A stretch of DNA of 64,000 nt from a virus: IMG/VR virus record IMGVR_UViG_3300050343_000258, positions 30,596 through 94,595 of that record, one strand, 5' to 3'. Below are positions 55,939 through 63,765 of this stretch, in pieces (the first letter of the stretch is position 1; every line of letters starts with the position of its first letter). The notes under the pieces are model-generated. The model made no database searches, had not been told where the DNA came from, and was given only the letters and a program-made list of their open reading frames with translations. The translations under genes were made by a program, and so were the position numbers.

Positions 55939-57332
55939 AAAAACTATTAACAATGATGTTGGGATTACTCTTAATTGGATGTACTCAACAAAACGATTTA
56001 ACTTTCAATGAGATGGTAAATCAAACACAGGAAGCGGCAAAAAGTATTGATACTACCGCTTTATTTTATGAATCAACTGCAACTAAAGAATTAACGGGTG
56101 TTAAATCGGTATTCGCGGGTGTTAACAACACTACTATTGAGGTGTTGTGTGATTCTAATGGGAAGACAAAATCTAAAGTGATTAATTCTCCATTTATGGA
56201 AGATGAGGTAATAAAATTACCTGTAAAACTTACTTTAGAGGATGCTGAACAATTATTATTGGACGCGGGATATGGTACAGGAGTTGAAGGAGTTGCTGAT
56301 TGGTCTGAAGTAGTCTTAAGAAGACCGTTAGAACCAGGATTTAACTTTGCACAGTACATTTTCACGACTAGTAAAGGTTTTGTGAGTGTTGATGCTACTA
56401 CAGGTAAAGTGAGTCCTGTAGGTATAGAGGGTTGTCCATGTCCGTTTAAAGACCCATGTATATGTCCTGAGGAGACAACTCAAACAACTTTTATACCTGA
56501 ATTTGATGTTGATTATCAAAAATGTGGACCTAACCCTATAGTTAGTTCTGGTGGTGTAAGTTTTGGTACAGAAGGAAATCCTGCGGCAGGTAGAGTGTGT
56601 TCAAAAAATGGATATAAAAATATCAGTAAAATTGAAGTTGACATTGACTTATCGGGGTTACAACAAAATAAAGGGTGGACCGCGGATTACTTAAACGCGG
56701 CGATGTACTTAGTTACTAGAGACGTACAACCTATTGGTGATAAATACTGTGATGCGGAATACGAACAATGTGACTTCTGTAATGAAATTGATTTATTAGA
56801 GACTAACGGTAATAAAATGTTCCAACATACGTTACATTTAGACACAATTAAAAAGGGTAAACAAAGGTGGGAAGTTTCATATACTGAAGCTGCGAATACT
56901 GATTGTTGGAATTGGGATGAAATGACATCATCAACACTTGGAGGTGTACACAGTTTAGTTGGTAAGATTGACCCTACTAAACCATTTCATATGGTTACTG
57001 TCTTTAATGGTGATTATACTAATATGGTGATTACACTTTCTCAAGGAGATAGTAGTGTTAAAGTTTTTGATATGACTGACCCATCTATTGGTGATGGTTC
57101 TACTTTAGATATGTCTTTATTAAAAGATGGTATGGAAGTAGGATGGTGGTTTACACCTTCATATCACGGTGATTGGTCACCTGGTGATGATGAACCAACT
57201 AAGTGGTACAAAGATACGGGTGGAGAATGTTCACACGGTACATTATGTAATTGGACTGAAGGTTCAGTTGAACATAAGGGTGGTGGATGGAGTTTCTCTA
57301 ATTTAGTAGTAACAGCAGAATCACAAATATAA
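55935..57332 (+). CDS. Lipoprotein with a GH16-like EIDLLE motif
   Basis: A 465-residue protein with a signal peptide and lipobox L-I-G-C (cleavage before Cys at residue 16), so it is exported and lipid-anchored in the host. Residues about 200-465 look like a concanavalin-type beta-sandwich glycosidase, with C-N-E-I-D-L-L-E, the E-x-D-x-x-E catalytic pattern of GH16 (and of the related GH7 E-M-D-I-W-E). Many Cys residues suggest disulfides. It may be a glucanase or another laminarinase-like enzyme, or a sugar-binding relative. It is coupled to a small membrane protein and lies downstream of a sulfatase, so both may act on polysaccharides. Confidence 0.65.
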   Translation: MKKLLTMMLGLLLIGCTQQNDLTFNEMVNQTQEAAKSIDTTALFYESTATKELTGVKSVFAGVNNTTIEVLCDSNGKTKSKVINSPFMEDEVIKLPVKLTLEDAEQLLLDAGYGTGVEGVADWSEVVLRRPLEPGFNFAQYIFTTSKGFVSVDATTGKVSPVGIEGCPCPFKDPCICPEETTQTTFIPEFDVDYQKCGPNPIVSSGGVSFGTEGNPAAGRVCSKNGYKNISKIEVDIDLSGLQQNKGWTADYLNAAMYLVTRDVQPIGDKYCDAEYEQCDFCNEIDLLETNGNKMFQHTLHLDTIKKGKQRWEVSYTEAANTDCWNWDEMTSSTLGGVHSLVGKIDPTKPFHMVTVFNGDYTNMVITLSQGDSSVKVFDMTDPSIGDGSTLDMSLLKDGMEVGWWFTPSYHGDWSPGDDEPTKWYKDTGGECSHGTLCNWTEGSVEHKGGGWSFSNLVVTAESQI

Positions 57333-57356
57333 GTTCAATTGATTATGAAAATTAAG

Positions 57357-57390
57357 ACCTCTCATCAGAAATGGTGAGGGGTTTTCTTTT
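57357..57390 (+). terminator. Rho-independent terminator
   Basis: Stem ACCTCTCA / TGAGGGGT with one G-T pair and a T-rich tail after it. Confidence 0.75.
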
Positions 57391-57489
57391 ATAACCATAT
57401 TTATGGATATGAGGTTGTAACTGACATTCAGTTATCTGTAATATTAAGATAAAAAACGGTTAATAACTCGATTATTAAATAATAATTTA

Positions 57490-57497
57490 TATATTTG
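57490..57497 (+). promoter_or_regulatory. Bacteroidota-type -7 element TATATTTG
   Basis: TAnnTTTG match five bases before the ATG at 57502; the upstream TTG is not evident. Confidence 0.4.
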
Positions 57498-57501
57498 TAG
57501 T

Positions 57502-57786
57502 ATGAGTGAATTAATATTAAAATTATCGGATATTCAGGAGATTAACTTCACCGAAATCATCAACGAAGTAGTGGGGCCTGATTGTCGAGAAGAGGCTAGT
57601 AAAATTATTGGTCACTATATAGATGGTGACTTTTTAATGCGTTTTAAGTTACTCGAAGTATATAGTAAATATTTAACATCTGACTATGATGCGTTTATAT
57701 TAGATGTGGATAACCTAAAGATAAAATTAATTAAAGAGAACTTAATTTCCGAAAACGGATGTTTCGGCGTGAATGTTGATGTGTAG
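57502..57786 (+). CDS. Hypothetical protein, 94 aa
   Basis: Soluble and acidic, without a recognised family. It precedes the DHFR-like gene by three bases and so is probably in its operon. Confidence 0.55.
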   Translation: MSELILKLSDIQEINFTEIINEVVGPDCREEASKIIGHYIDGDFLMRFKLLEVYSKYLTSDYDAFILDVDNLKIKLIKENLISENGCFGVNVDV

Positions 57787-57789
57787 GTT

Positions 57790-58119
57790 ATGAAAGCAAT
57801 TATAGCAGTAAACAATCTTGGTTTTATCGGTAAAGGTGATAAACTTTTATGGCACAATAAAAAAGATTTAAATCATTTCAAACGTATGACTTATGGTGAT
57901 ACGTTATTAGTCGGTTATCGTACCGCTGTATCAACACTTAACTATGACCCAATATATGATGATGAAAATTATATAGTAGTTTCAGATGATGTTAAGGTTG
58001 ATACATTAAATGAATTTCAATTTAGAAATAAACTAAGAACAGATATAGGTTTTAGATTAGACTTTGCACAATATGCTTTAAGTCAACCAGATCATTTGAT
58101 TGGAATAACAGACTCTTAG
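57790..58119 (+). CDS. Dihydrofolate reductase-like protein, short
   Basis: The first 50 residues fit DHFR: A-V-N-N-L-G-F-I-G-K-G-D-K-L-L-W-H, then D-L-N-H-F-K-R-M-T-Y-G-D and a G-Y-R-T strand. The rest diverges and the protein stops at 109 residues, against about 160 in typical DHFR, so the C-terminal half, including the usual I-G-G-x-x-x-Y loop, is missing or unrecognisable. The presence of thymidylate synthase and serine hydroxymethyltransferase nearby supports a folate-cycle role. Truncation by an unseen indel remains possible. Confidence 0.6.
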   Translation: MKAIIAVNNLGFIGKGDKLLWHNKKDLNHFKRMTYGDTLLVGYRTAVSTLNYDPIYDDENYIVVSDDVKVDTLNEFQFRNKLRTDIGFRLDFAQYALSQPDHLIGITDS

Positions 58120-58125
58120 GTAGAC

Positions 58126-58332
58126 ATGTATGATTCTAGATATAATTCTTATTATTGGAATAGAGATCAGATGTGGAATGATTGGGCTTGGGGTTATACA
58201 GGCTGGAATTCTTGGGGTTCTCCTCATAGATGGTCACCATTTGGATATGATAGATGGGGCTATGGAATCTACTATGGTTGGAATAATCATGGTTGGGGAT
58301 ATAATCAACGGTCGAAATGGATAAAAGAATAA
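58126..58332 (+). CDS. Trp/Tyr/Gly-rich small frame, uncertain
   Basis: A 68-residue frame rich in Trp, Tyr, Gly and Asn ([18 protein letters not shown]), resembling low-complexity surface proteins of Bacteroidota. It overlaps the start of the hydroxymethyltransferase gene by 16 bases. It may be a small structural protein or a chance frame; composition argues for a real protein. Confidence 0.35.
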   Translation: MYDSRYNSYYWNRDQMWNDWAWGYTGWNSWGSPHRWSPFGYDRWGYGIYYGWNNHGWGYNQRSKWIKE

Positions 58333-59457
58333 CAGAAATACTTAATAAAGAAAAGAATAGACAATCTAATACTATTGAGTTAATTGCAAGTGAGAACTTT
58401 GCATCTGATGCCGTAATGGAATTAGCAGGTTCAATCTTATTTACAAACAAATATGCTGAAGGATATCCTGGTAAAAGATATTACAATGGATGTGACCATA
58501 TGGATGAAGTTGAGTTACTTGCAATAGAAGAACTTAAAAAGTTATACAATTGTAACTTTGCTAATGTACAACCTCATTGTGGAGCAAACGCTAATACTGC
58601 TGTATTTCAAGCATTCCTAAAACCAGGTGATACAATACTTGGAATGGATTTAGCTAGTGGTGGTCATTTATCTCATGGAAGTAAACCTAATATCTCAGGT
58701 AAAGTTTATGATGCACATTCGTATGGAGTAGATGATAATGGTTATTTAAACTATGATGATATAGAACTAAAGCATTAGAAGTTAAACCTAAAATGCTTAT
58801 TGCTGGAGCAAGTGCTTACTCAAGATAATCGATTGGAAAAAGTTTAGAGAAATAGCTGATGAAGTAGGAGCAATACTATTAGTAGATATGGCTCACTATT
58901 CAGGTCTTATTGCAGGTGGCGAATACCCAAATCCAATTGAGTATGCTGATGTAGTAACTTCAACAACACAAAAACTTAAGAGGACCAAGAGGTGGTATTA
59001 TTATTTGGAATAACTCAGATTATACAAAGAAAGATAAATGGAGCAATATTTCCAGGTACACAAGGTGGTCCACTAATGCATATAATTGCTGCAAAGGCAC
59101 AATGTTTTATAGAGGCTAATACACCAGAGTTTAAAGAGTATTGTATTAAGGTAAAAGAAAATGCTAAACATATGTGTGATATATTTAAAGAAAATGATAT
59201 ACCTATATTAACAGGATGGAACTGACTCACATTTAATTTTAATTGATTTATCAATAAAAACATAGTGGAAGAGTAATTGCTGATATGTTAGAAGAAAAAG
59301 GTATTACTGTTAATAAGAATGGAATACCCAATGACCCTAGAAGTTTTGTAGAAACAAGTGGTATTAGAATAGGTACTGCAGCAGAAACAACAAGAGGTCA
59401 TGGTAAAATTGGTTTAGAGCATTAGCAATAAAAATAAGTGAATTAATAAATGAATAA
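58317..59457 (+). CDS. glyA: Serine hydroxymethyltransferase (GlyA), broken by indels
   Basis: Collinear pieces span most of an SHMT of about 380 residues: [27 protein letters not shown], the [10 protein letters not shown] stretch, and S-T-T-Q-K-(T)-L-R-G-P-R-G-G with the PLP-binding lysine. F-P-G-T-Q-G-G-P-L follows, then S-G-I-R-I-G-T. Frame changes lie near 58775, 58815, 58980, 59225, 59265 and 59420. The enzyme makes methylene-tetrahydrofolate, the one-carbon donor used by ThyA, so the two genes act in one cycle. The number of indels is high, but most lie at runs of one base. Confidence 0.82.
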
Positions 59458-59459
59458 TA

Positions 59460-59835
59460 ATGGACACAATGTTCCATTTCAATTAATGATGGTAGATATA
59501 CCTTTAGGGGTTTACACTATCAAACAGACCCACCACAAGAGAAATACGTTAAGGTTATTCGTGGTTCAATTATAGACATAGCTTATGATTTAGAAACACA
59601 TAAAACACAACACGTAATAGTAAATGAAGGGAATGCGGTTTACTTACATGATGAGTATGCTCATGGGTTCTTAACTTTAGAACCTGACACCATAGTTGTT
59701 TATATGGTTAAGGGTGAATACTCTCCTGAGTCAGAACATTCGATTGTGTGGAAAGATATTCCTGAAGTTAAATCTATTATAGAAGAGTTTACTGATAATC
59801 CAATAATTTCAGAAAAAGATAATTTAGGTAAGTAA
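59460..59835 (+). CDS. rmlC: dTDP-4-dehydrorhamnose 3,5-epimerase-like (RmlC), N-terminally incomplete
   Basis: The frame from 59461 reads T-F-R-G-L-H-Y-Q-T-D-P-P, then V-K-V-I-R-G-S-I-I-D-I-A, then Y-A-H-G-F-L-T-L and Y-S-P-E-S-E-H-S-I, the core of the RmlC cupin. No in-frame start is present: the ATG at 59460 is one base out of frame, so either an indel sits at the beginning or the first 40-50 residues normally present in RmlC are missing. RmlC acts with RmlD, whose homologue is at 61054, in dTDP-rhamnose synthesis. It lies three bases after the SHMT stop. Confidence 0.65.
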
Positions 59836-59836
59836 T

Positions 59837-60175
59837 ATGGGAAATATATCAAAAAATTTAGCAATAATATCGATAATACTTTCATGTTTAGTCGTAGTAA
59901 GAATTTTAATGCAAGATAGAAGTATTACTTATACTGAAGAGATAATAAAAAGTGATGATAATATTCCTACGGTTAACAACGATGATACAATACGTTTGGT
60001 ACCTAAAGAAGATAAACTTTTTAATGAAGACTCTTTAAATAATGACCCTAACATAATAGATTGGTTTATCGATGAGGGTGAATTATATATCTATACTAAA
60101 CAGGATTCAATTAATGATGAAATCGAAAGATATAATTATATAAGAAGTTTAGATGAAGAGGGCTGGGAGGAATAA
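59837..60175 (+). CDS. Single-pass membrane protein
   Basis: A 112-residue protein with an N-terminal membrane helix (residues 7-24) and an acidic Asp/Glu/Asn-rich domain. No family recognised. Confidence 0.55.
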   Translation: MGNISKNLAIISIILSCLVVVRILMQDRSITYTEEIIKSDDNIPTVNNDDTIRLVPKEDKLFNEDSLNNDPNIIDWFIDEGELYIYTKQDSINDEIERYNYIRSLDEEGWEE

Positions 60176-60197
60176 GTGCGAGCCACTAACAGAAAGA

Positions 60198-60722
60198 TTA
60201 AATTAAATCATTTGGATAAGGAATACCGTACATGAAAGATTCGGTGTAGTCTCTATGTTCAGCCATCTTTTTCATTACGTATGAACTCTTAATTGCCTTA
60301 TCGTAAAATTCTTTACCACGAGAAATCACATCAACTCTAAGGTCACCCCAACTATCATCACCACCAACATCAATTCCTCTAGCACGGTCAGATGAGATAT
60401 CTAAAGCAGTGGACTTAAACATTATTATTTTACTTAATAATCTAATCGCATTAGATGGTACACCAGCAAGACGATTAAGGTCCATTAAATATTTTTTAAC
60501 TCTTCGGTAGTCGTCATCTTTTTTGTAATCCACCAAATCAATAATATACCAAAAGAAATCGTCAATACTAGTAACACCTGTTTCTCGGTTACCAGTAAAT
60601 CCATTTCGGTTACCTAATAAATCTTCTATGTCATTATACATTGCAGTAATAATGGCACCTTTTTCCATAAGGTCTTTACCGTAAACAGATTCTTTTAATA
60701 CTTTTCTTATTAATTCTTTCAT
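60198..60722 (-). CDS. Hypothetical protein with [LI]xE N-terminus, 174 aa
   Basis: It opens MKELIRKVLKE followed by S, matching the candidate capsid-targeting peptides. The remainder is helical with no recognised domain. A TATTTATA motif (minus strand) lies three bases before the start codon. Confidence 0.6.
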   Translation of the reverse strand: MKELIRKVLKESVYGKDLMEKGAIITAMYNDIEDLLGNRNGFTGNRETGVTSIDDFFWYIIDLVDYKKDDDYRRVKKYLMDLNRLAGVPSNAIRLLSKIIMFKSTALDISSDRARGIDVGGDDSWGDLRVDVISRGKEFYDKAIKSSYVMKKMAEHRDYTESFMYGIPYPNDLI

Positions 60723-60725
60723 AGT

Positions 60726-60733
60726 TATAAATA
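60726..60733 (-). promoter_or_regulatory. Late-promoter-like motif, minus strand
   Basis: Minus-strand TATTTATA, unusually close to the start codon. Confidence 0.35.
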
Positions 60734-60735
60734 GT

Positions 60736-61050
60736 TTAAGAAGATAAAACTAACTCAATTTTATAATGATTGTCAATCAAATCAAAAGAGCGGTTAACGG
60801 TATTAATAATATCAGACGAAAGAATTTCATAAAAGTAGTCTGAAGTATAACAATCATACTCTTCTTCTAATTGTACATAAGTCTCAAACTCGATGATATC
60901 ATTCATCGTAAAATCAATTAGGTTAGTGTCTACAAATAATAAAAGTGTATTTTCATATATGTCCCAATCAGTAAGTTCAGGATGTTTAGGATAAATAAGT
61001 TTATCAAACAATACACCAATCACTTCATGTGGAACCGCAGATGTTGTCAT
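60736..61050 (-). CDS. Hypothetical protein, 104 aa
   Basis: Soluble, acidic, aromatic-rich. No family recognised. It follows the RmlD gene by three bases on the minus strand, so it is the third gene of that operon. Confidence 0.55.
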   Translation of the reverse strand: MTTSAVPHEVIGVLFDKLIYPKHPELTDWDIYENTLLLFVDTNLIDFTMNDIIEFETYVQLEEEYDCYTSDYFYEILSSDIINTVNRSFDLIDNHYKIELVLSS

Positions 61051-61053
61051 ACA

Positions 61054-61734
61054 TTAAGGGAGTGATGACTTAAGTTTAGTTAGGTCCATAGAAAGATTAT
61101 TAGGGACGTGTGAGGGAGTAAAAGATGGTTCAACAACATTAGTCTCATTAGCTAAGTCAAACATCGTCTTAACGTCTGTACCTACGTTATATACGCCTGA
61201 CAAATCTTTATTAACACAATCAATAATTAGGGTGGAGATAGTATCCACATAATCGAAGTTACCAACATAATCAATCCAAGCGTTATCATATACAAAAGGA
61301 GAGGGTTTATGGGAACAACGTATAAGAAGATAGTCATCAGACCTTAACTGAATAAGACCGTCAGATAATAACTTAGTATAACCATACCAATTATTACAAT
61401 GAACAGGGACATCATTCTCACTGGCGAAGGGAATAGAATTAGAATAAACATAATCGGTAGAAATATGAATAAGTTTAATAAAGTTCTCATTACAGTAATC
61501 AATTAACTTATCCACAAACTTACAGTTAACATTCCAATGAAGTTCTCTATCTTTATCGTAAGTATCTGTATGTGAAATACAGTTAATAACAATATCATAA
61601 TTAGATAAGATAAACTCATCGAGGTGGTTAATATCAAAACCATCTTTACTACGGGAAACATAATCCCAATTAGATTGTTTAATCAATTCACCACCTAAAA
61701 GACCATCACCAAGTACTAATACATTATTTTTCAT
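61054..61734 (-). CDS. rmlD: dTDP-4-dehydrorhamnose reductase-like (RmlD, SDR family)
   Basis: A 226-residue extended SDR protein. The nucleotide-binding motif L-G-D-G-L-L-G-G stands near the start; the catalytic Tyr and Lys lie in W-Y-G-Y-T-K, and S-T-D-Y-V-Y is the RmlD strand. Length is shorter than typical RmlD (about 290), with a smaller C-terminal part. With the RmlC-like gene 1.2 kb away it would complete the last two steps of dTDP-rhamnose synthesis. Its start overlaps the end of the hydroxylase gene by four bases, so the two are co-translated. Confidence 0.78.
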   Translation of the reverse strand: MKNNVLVLGDGLLGGELIKQSNWDYVSRSKDGFDINHLDEFILSNYDIVINCISHTDTYDKDRELHWNVNCKFVDKLIDYCNENFIKLIHISTDYVYSNSIPFASENDVPVHCNNWYGYTKLLSDGLIQLRSDDYLLIRCSHKPSPFVYDNAWIDYVGNFDYVDTISTLIIDCVNKDLSGVYNVGTDVKTMFDLANETNVVEPSFTPSHVPNNLSMDLTKLKSSLP

Positions 61735-62360
61735 TTCTTATTTCTTTTACAGTTAATACATGTAAAGTATTTTTTAACCAACCAACCAAGAATAAACCTT
61801 TCAAAAAACACATCTCTAAATAAACGCCAAGGTAGTATGGTTAATATGGTCCATAAAGTTATCTTAAAACTTCTCAATACTATAACAGTTTTTTCACCAG
61901 CAGTTACAGGCATTCCTCCATGATATGCTAAGATATGGTTAGAGTTATAATGTATGTAATGACCTGGATTAAAGTCCTGAGGATGATGTTCTAAATTAGC
62001 GAGAGGAAAGTTAGTACCACCACCTTCAAAAGTAGTGTTCAAATAAATAAGGGTGGTAGTATAACTTCCATCATAATGAGGCTCCATCTCCATACGGTCA
62101 CCTCTATACTTAATAACAAATTTATCTTCATTATATTTAACACCTAACTCTTTCTCTAATTTTTTAATCCTATGGTCCATAAGTTTCTTACCATCACAGT
62201 CTAATAGATTTTCATAAGGACATTCATAGACGGAAAGGGAGACATCACCAAAAGCATCAGTAATAGTAAACTTATCACTCTGTCTTTCTAAATCTCTTAA
62301 TATTACCTGACACTCTACACGAGGAATGGCATTACCGACTTTATACTTAAATTTAAACAT
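61731..62360 (-). CDS. 2-oxoglutarate/Fe(II) dioxygenase, prolyl/lysyl hydroxylase-like
   Basis: A 209-residue protein with the double-stranded beta-helix pattern of P4H/PLOD-type hydroxylases: E-P-H-Y-D-G (iron-binding His and Asp), a strand with L-I-Y-L-N, F-E-G-G-G-T-N-F, then G-H-Y-I-H-Y and A-Y-H-G-G-M-P-V-T-A-G-E-K (distal His and a 2-oxoglutarate-binding basic residue). The C-terminus is hydrophobic and basic, perhaps membrane-associated. Known relatives hydroxylate proline or lysine side chains in proteins, including collagen; the present target is unknown. It is the first gene of the minus-strand operon with RmlD and the only visible candidate for the hydroxylation step needed by the PLOD-like glycosyltransferase. 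Confidence 0.8.
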   Translation of the reverse strand: MFKFKYKVGNAIPRVECQVILRDLERQSDKFTITDAFGDVSLSVYECPYENLLDCDGKKLMDHRIKKLEKELGVKYNEDKFVIKYRGDRMEMEPHYDGSYTTTLIYLNTTFEGGGTNFPLANLEHHPQDFNPGHYIHYNSNHILAYHGGMPVTAGEKTVIVLRSFKITLWTILTILPWRLFRDVFFERFILGWLVKKYFTCINCKRNKK

Positions 62361-63159
62361 ACATACAATATAAGATATTTTATATAGAAAGGAAATAAAG
62401 GTAATAAATTAATTCCATCCCCCTCACCCTAAAGGGACGTTCACTATCGTTCACTTTCAGTGTCTGAAATAAATCCATTCCCCTATTTCCCTGAAGAAGG
62501 TCATCTAAAGACTTATAATCATAACTTAGTAGGGTATAATAAAACAATATCATTACAGTACCCTAAAGGGTATATACACACATATGAAAACATTATACTA
62601 TAAGAGAAAGAATACTATAGTATATAAACAATAACCCATAGGGTTAATTAACAATACTTCTACCACTTTCTCCCACTTTTGTAAGTCATCTTAAGACCTT
62701 ATTCTTTGAGGTCATTTTGTCATGATTTTAAAAAAGTAGTCCTACAGATACGTTGAGGTTTACTTATTTAATCCCTTAAGACTACGTCTCCCCCGCTATA
62801 GGGAATTAACCTCTATTATTTGCTAGAATATATAACTAGTAAATTAATACCTTCTATTAACCCCTAAACAGGGATTTATTGTCGATTTCATCGGTGAAAT
62901 AAAGGATTTTCTTGTTTTACACTACTACAGGATGGTGGTAGAAAGTGGGGAAAGGGATTGTGCTGTCCCTAACGTCTAACTGACATTCTGACAAATCCTA
63001 ATAAATTAGTATAAAGTTATTAACAAAATGTCCCCTGACTATATGTCAGGAGGTGATTTATAAAAAGTTATTAACAATTTTAATAGGTACCTTAACTGTA
63101 CCCTAATTAAAAAGTTATTAACATATGGTGTTCACAACTATTCAAAGGGTGATATACTT
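62361..63159. other. Gene-poor region with many small hairpins
   Basis: No convincing gene is present in these 800 bases. Several short inverted repeats occur, for instance TACCC-TAAA-GGGTA (62569-62582) and AACCC-ATA-GGGTT near 62632, as well as a C/G-richer composition than elsewhere. The right end holds the iteron-like repeats listed separately. A replication origin, packaging region or RNA locus would all be possible. Confidence 0.45.
63013..63123 (+). repeat. Three exact 13-base iterons with hairpins between them
   Basis: AAAGTTATTAACA occurs at 63013-63025, 63064-63076 and 63111-63123. Between them lie CCTGAC-TATAT-GTCAGG (63034-63050) and GGTAC-CTTAACT-GTACC (63086-63102). A near-copy (AAAGTTATGAACA) is at 63778-63790 and an exact inverted copy at 63803-63815. 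The array resembles iterons of replication origins or operators. Confidence 0.7.
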
Positions 63160-63480
63160 ATGGGTATGAAAGAAATCAGGGAATTCATAGAAGAGAGTTT
63201 CACCCCAAGGGTAGATGAAGACATGAATGGTATGAAAGTTATCTTTACCTCAACGGTAGGAGATGGAACCATTTGGTTTGAACGAGCTAAGAGAGGGTGG
63301 AGTAAAAAACCCCTATCTACAAATCAATATATAATTGTAGATGCTGATTTAGGTCACGTACTTACATTCCTAAATAGATATTACCAACTCAATGAAGATA
63401 ATTACCAAGATATTCGTAGGATGTTTATTCAACTTGGTATGGATATGATTGACCAACACACTAGAGGGAAAGATTGTTAA
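63160..63480 (+). CDS. Hypothetical protein beside the iteron array, 106 aa
   Basis: Basic in the middle (ERAKRGWSKK) and helical, without recognised family. The ATG follows the third iteron by 36 bases, so the repeats may control this gene. It stands alone in a gene-poor region. Confidence 0.5.
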   Translation: MGMKEIREFIEESFTPRVDEDMNGMKVIFTSTVGDGTIWFERAKRGWSKKPLSTNQYIIVDADLGHVLTFLNRYYQLNEDNYQDIRRMFIQLGMDMIDQHTRGKDC

Positions 63481-63589
63481 TAAATAAGTCCCTTAAAATT
63501 TGGTAGTCTCAGAAATTAGTGGTACCTTTAGGGTGGTAGTAGGGTGGGAAGTATTATAACAAAACCCCCTACACACCAGAGCACCAACA

Positions 63590-63620
63590 CAAAGATACAA
63601 CAATCTTTTTTAATACACAA
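63590..63620 (-). promoter_or_regulatory. Bacteroidota-type promoter, minus strand
   Basis: Minus-strand TATCTTTG at 63590-63597 with TTG at 63618-63620, spacer 20 bases. It would transcribe towards the 63160-63480 gene in antisense. Confidence 0.5.
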
Positions 63621-63621
63621 C

Positions 63622-63652
63622 TTGTATAGGAACTTTTTTTTCCTTATCTTTG
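63622..63652 (+). promoter_or_regulatory. Bacteroidota-type promoter, plus strand
   Basis: TTG at 63622-63624, then TATCTTTG at 63645-63652 with a 20-base spacer. Transcription would enter a hairpin at 63661-63691 that has no gene after it. Confidence 0.55.
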
Positions 63653-63734
63653 TAATGGTTGGTGGAACAAGCTGAGAGAGTAGACTCCACCCTGCCTTAT
63701 AGTTTCCCTACCCCTAAACTTTAGGGCGTCAACA

Positions 63735-63765
63735 CAAAGATACGAATAATAGTTGACACTGCCAA
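63735..63765 (-). promoter_or_regulatory. Bacteroidota-type promoter, minus strand, second copy
   Basis: Minus-strand TATCTTTG at 63735-63742, TTG at 63763-63765, again with a 20-base spacer and the same TGTTG following the -7 element as in the 63590 copy. Confidence 0.5.

Noticed and set aside
63661-63700. TPP riboswitch (CTGAGA at 63672-63677)
   Set aside because: The second thi-box part and the usual three-way junction are absent, and no thiamine gene follows.
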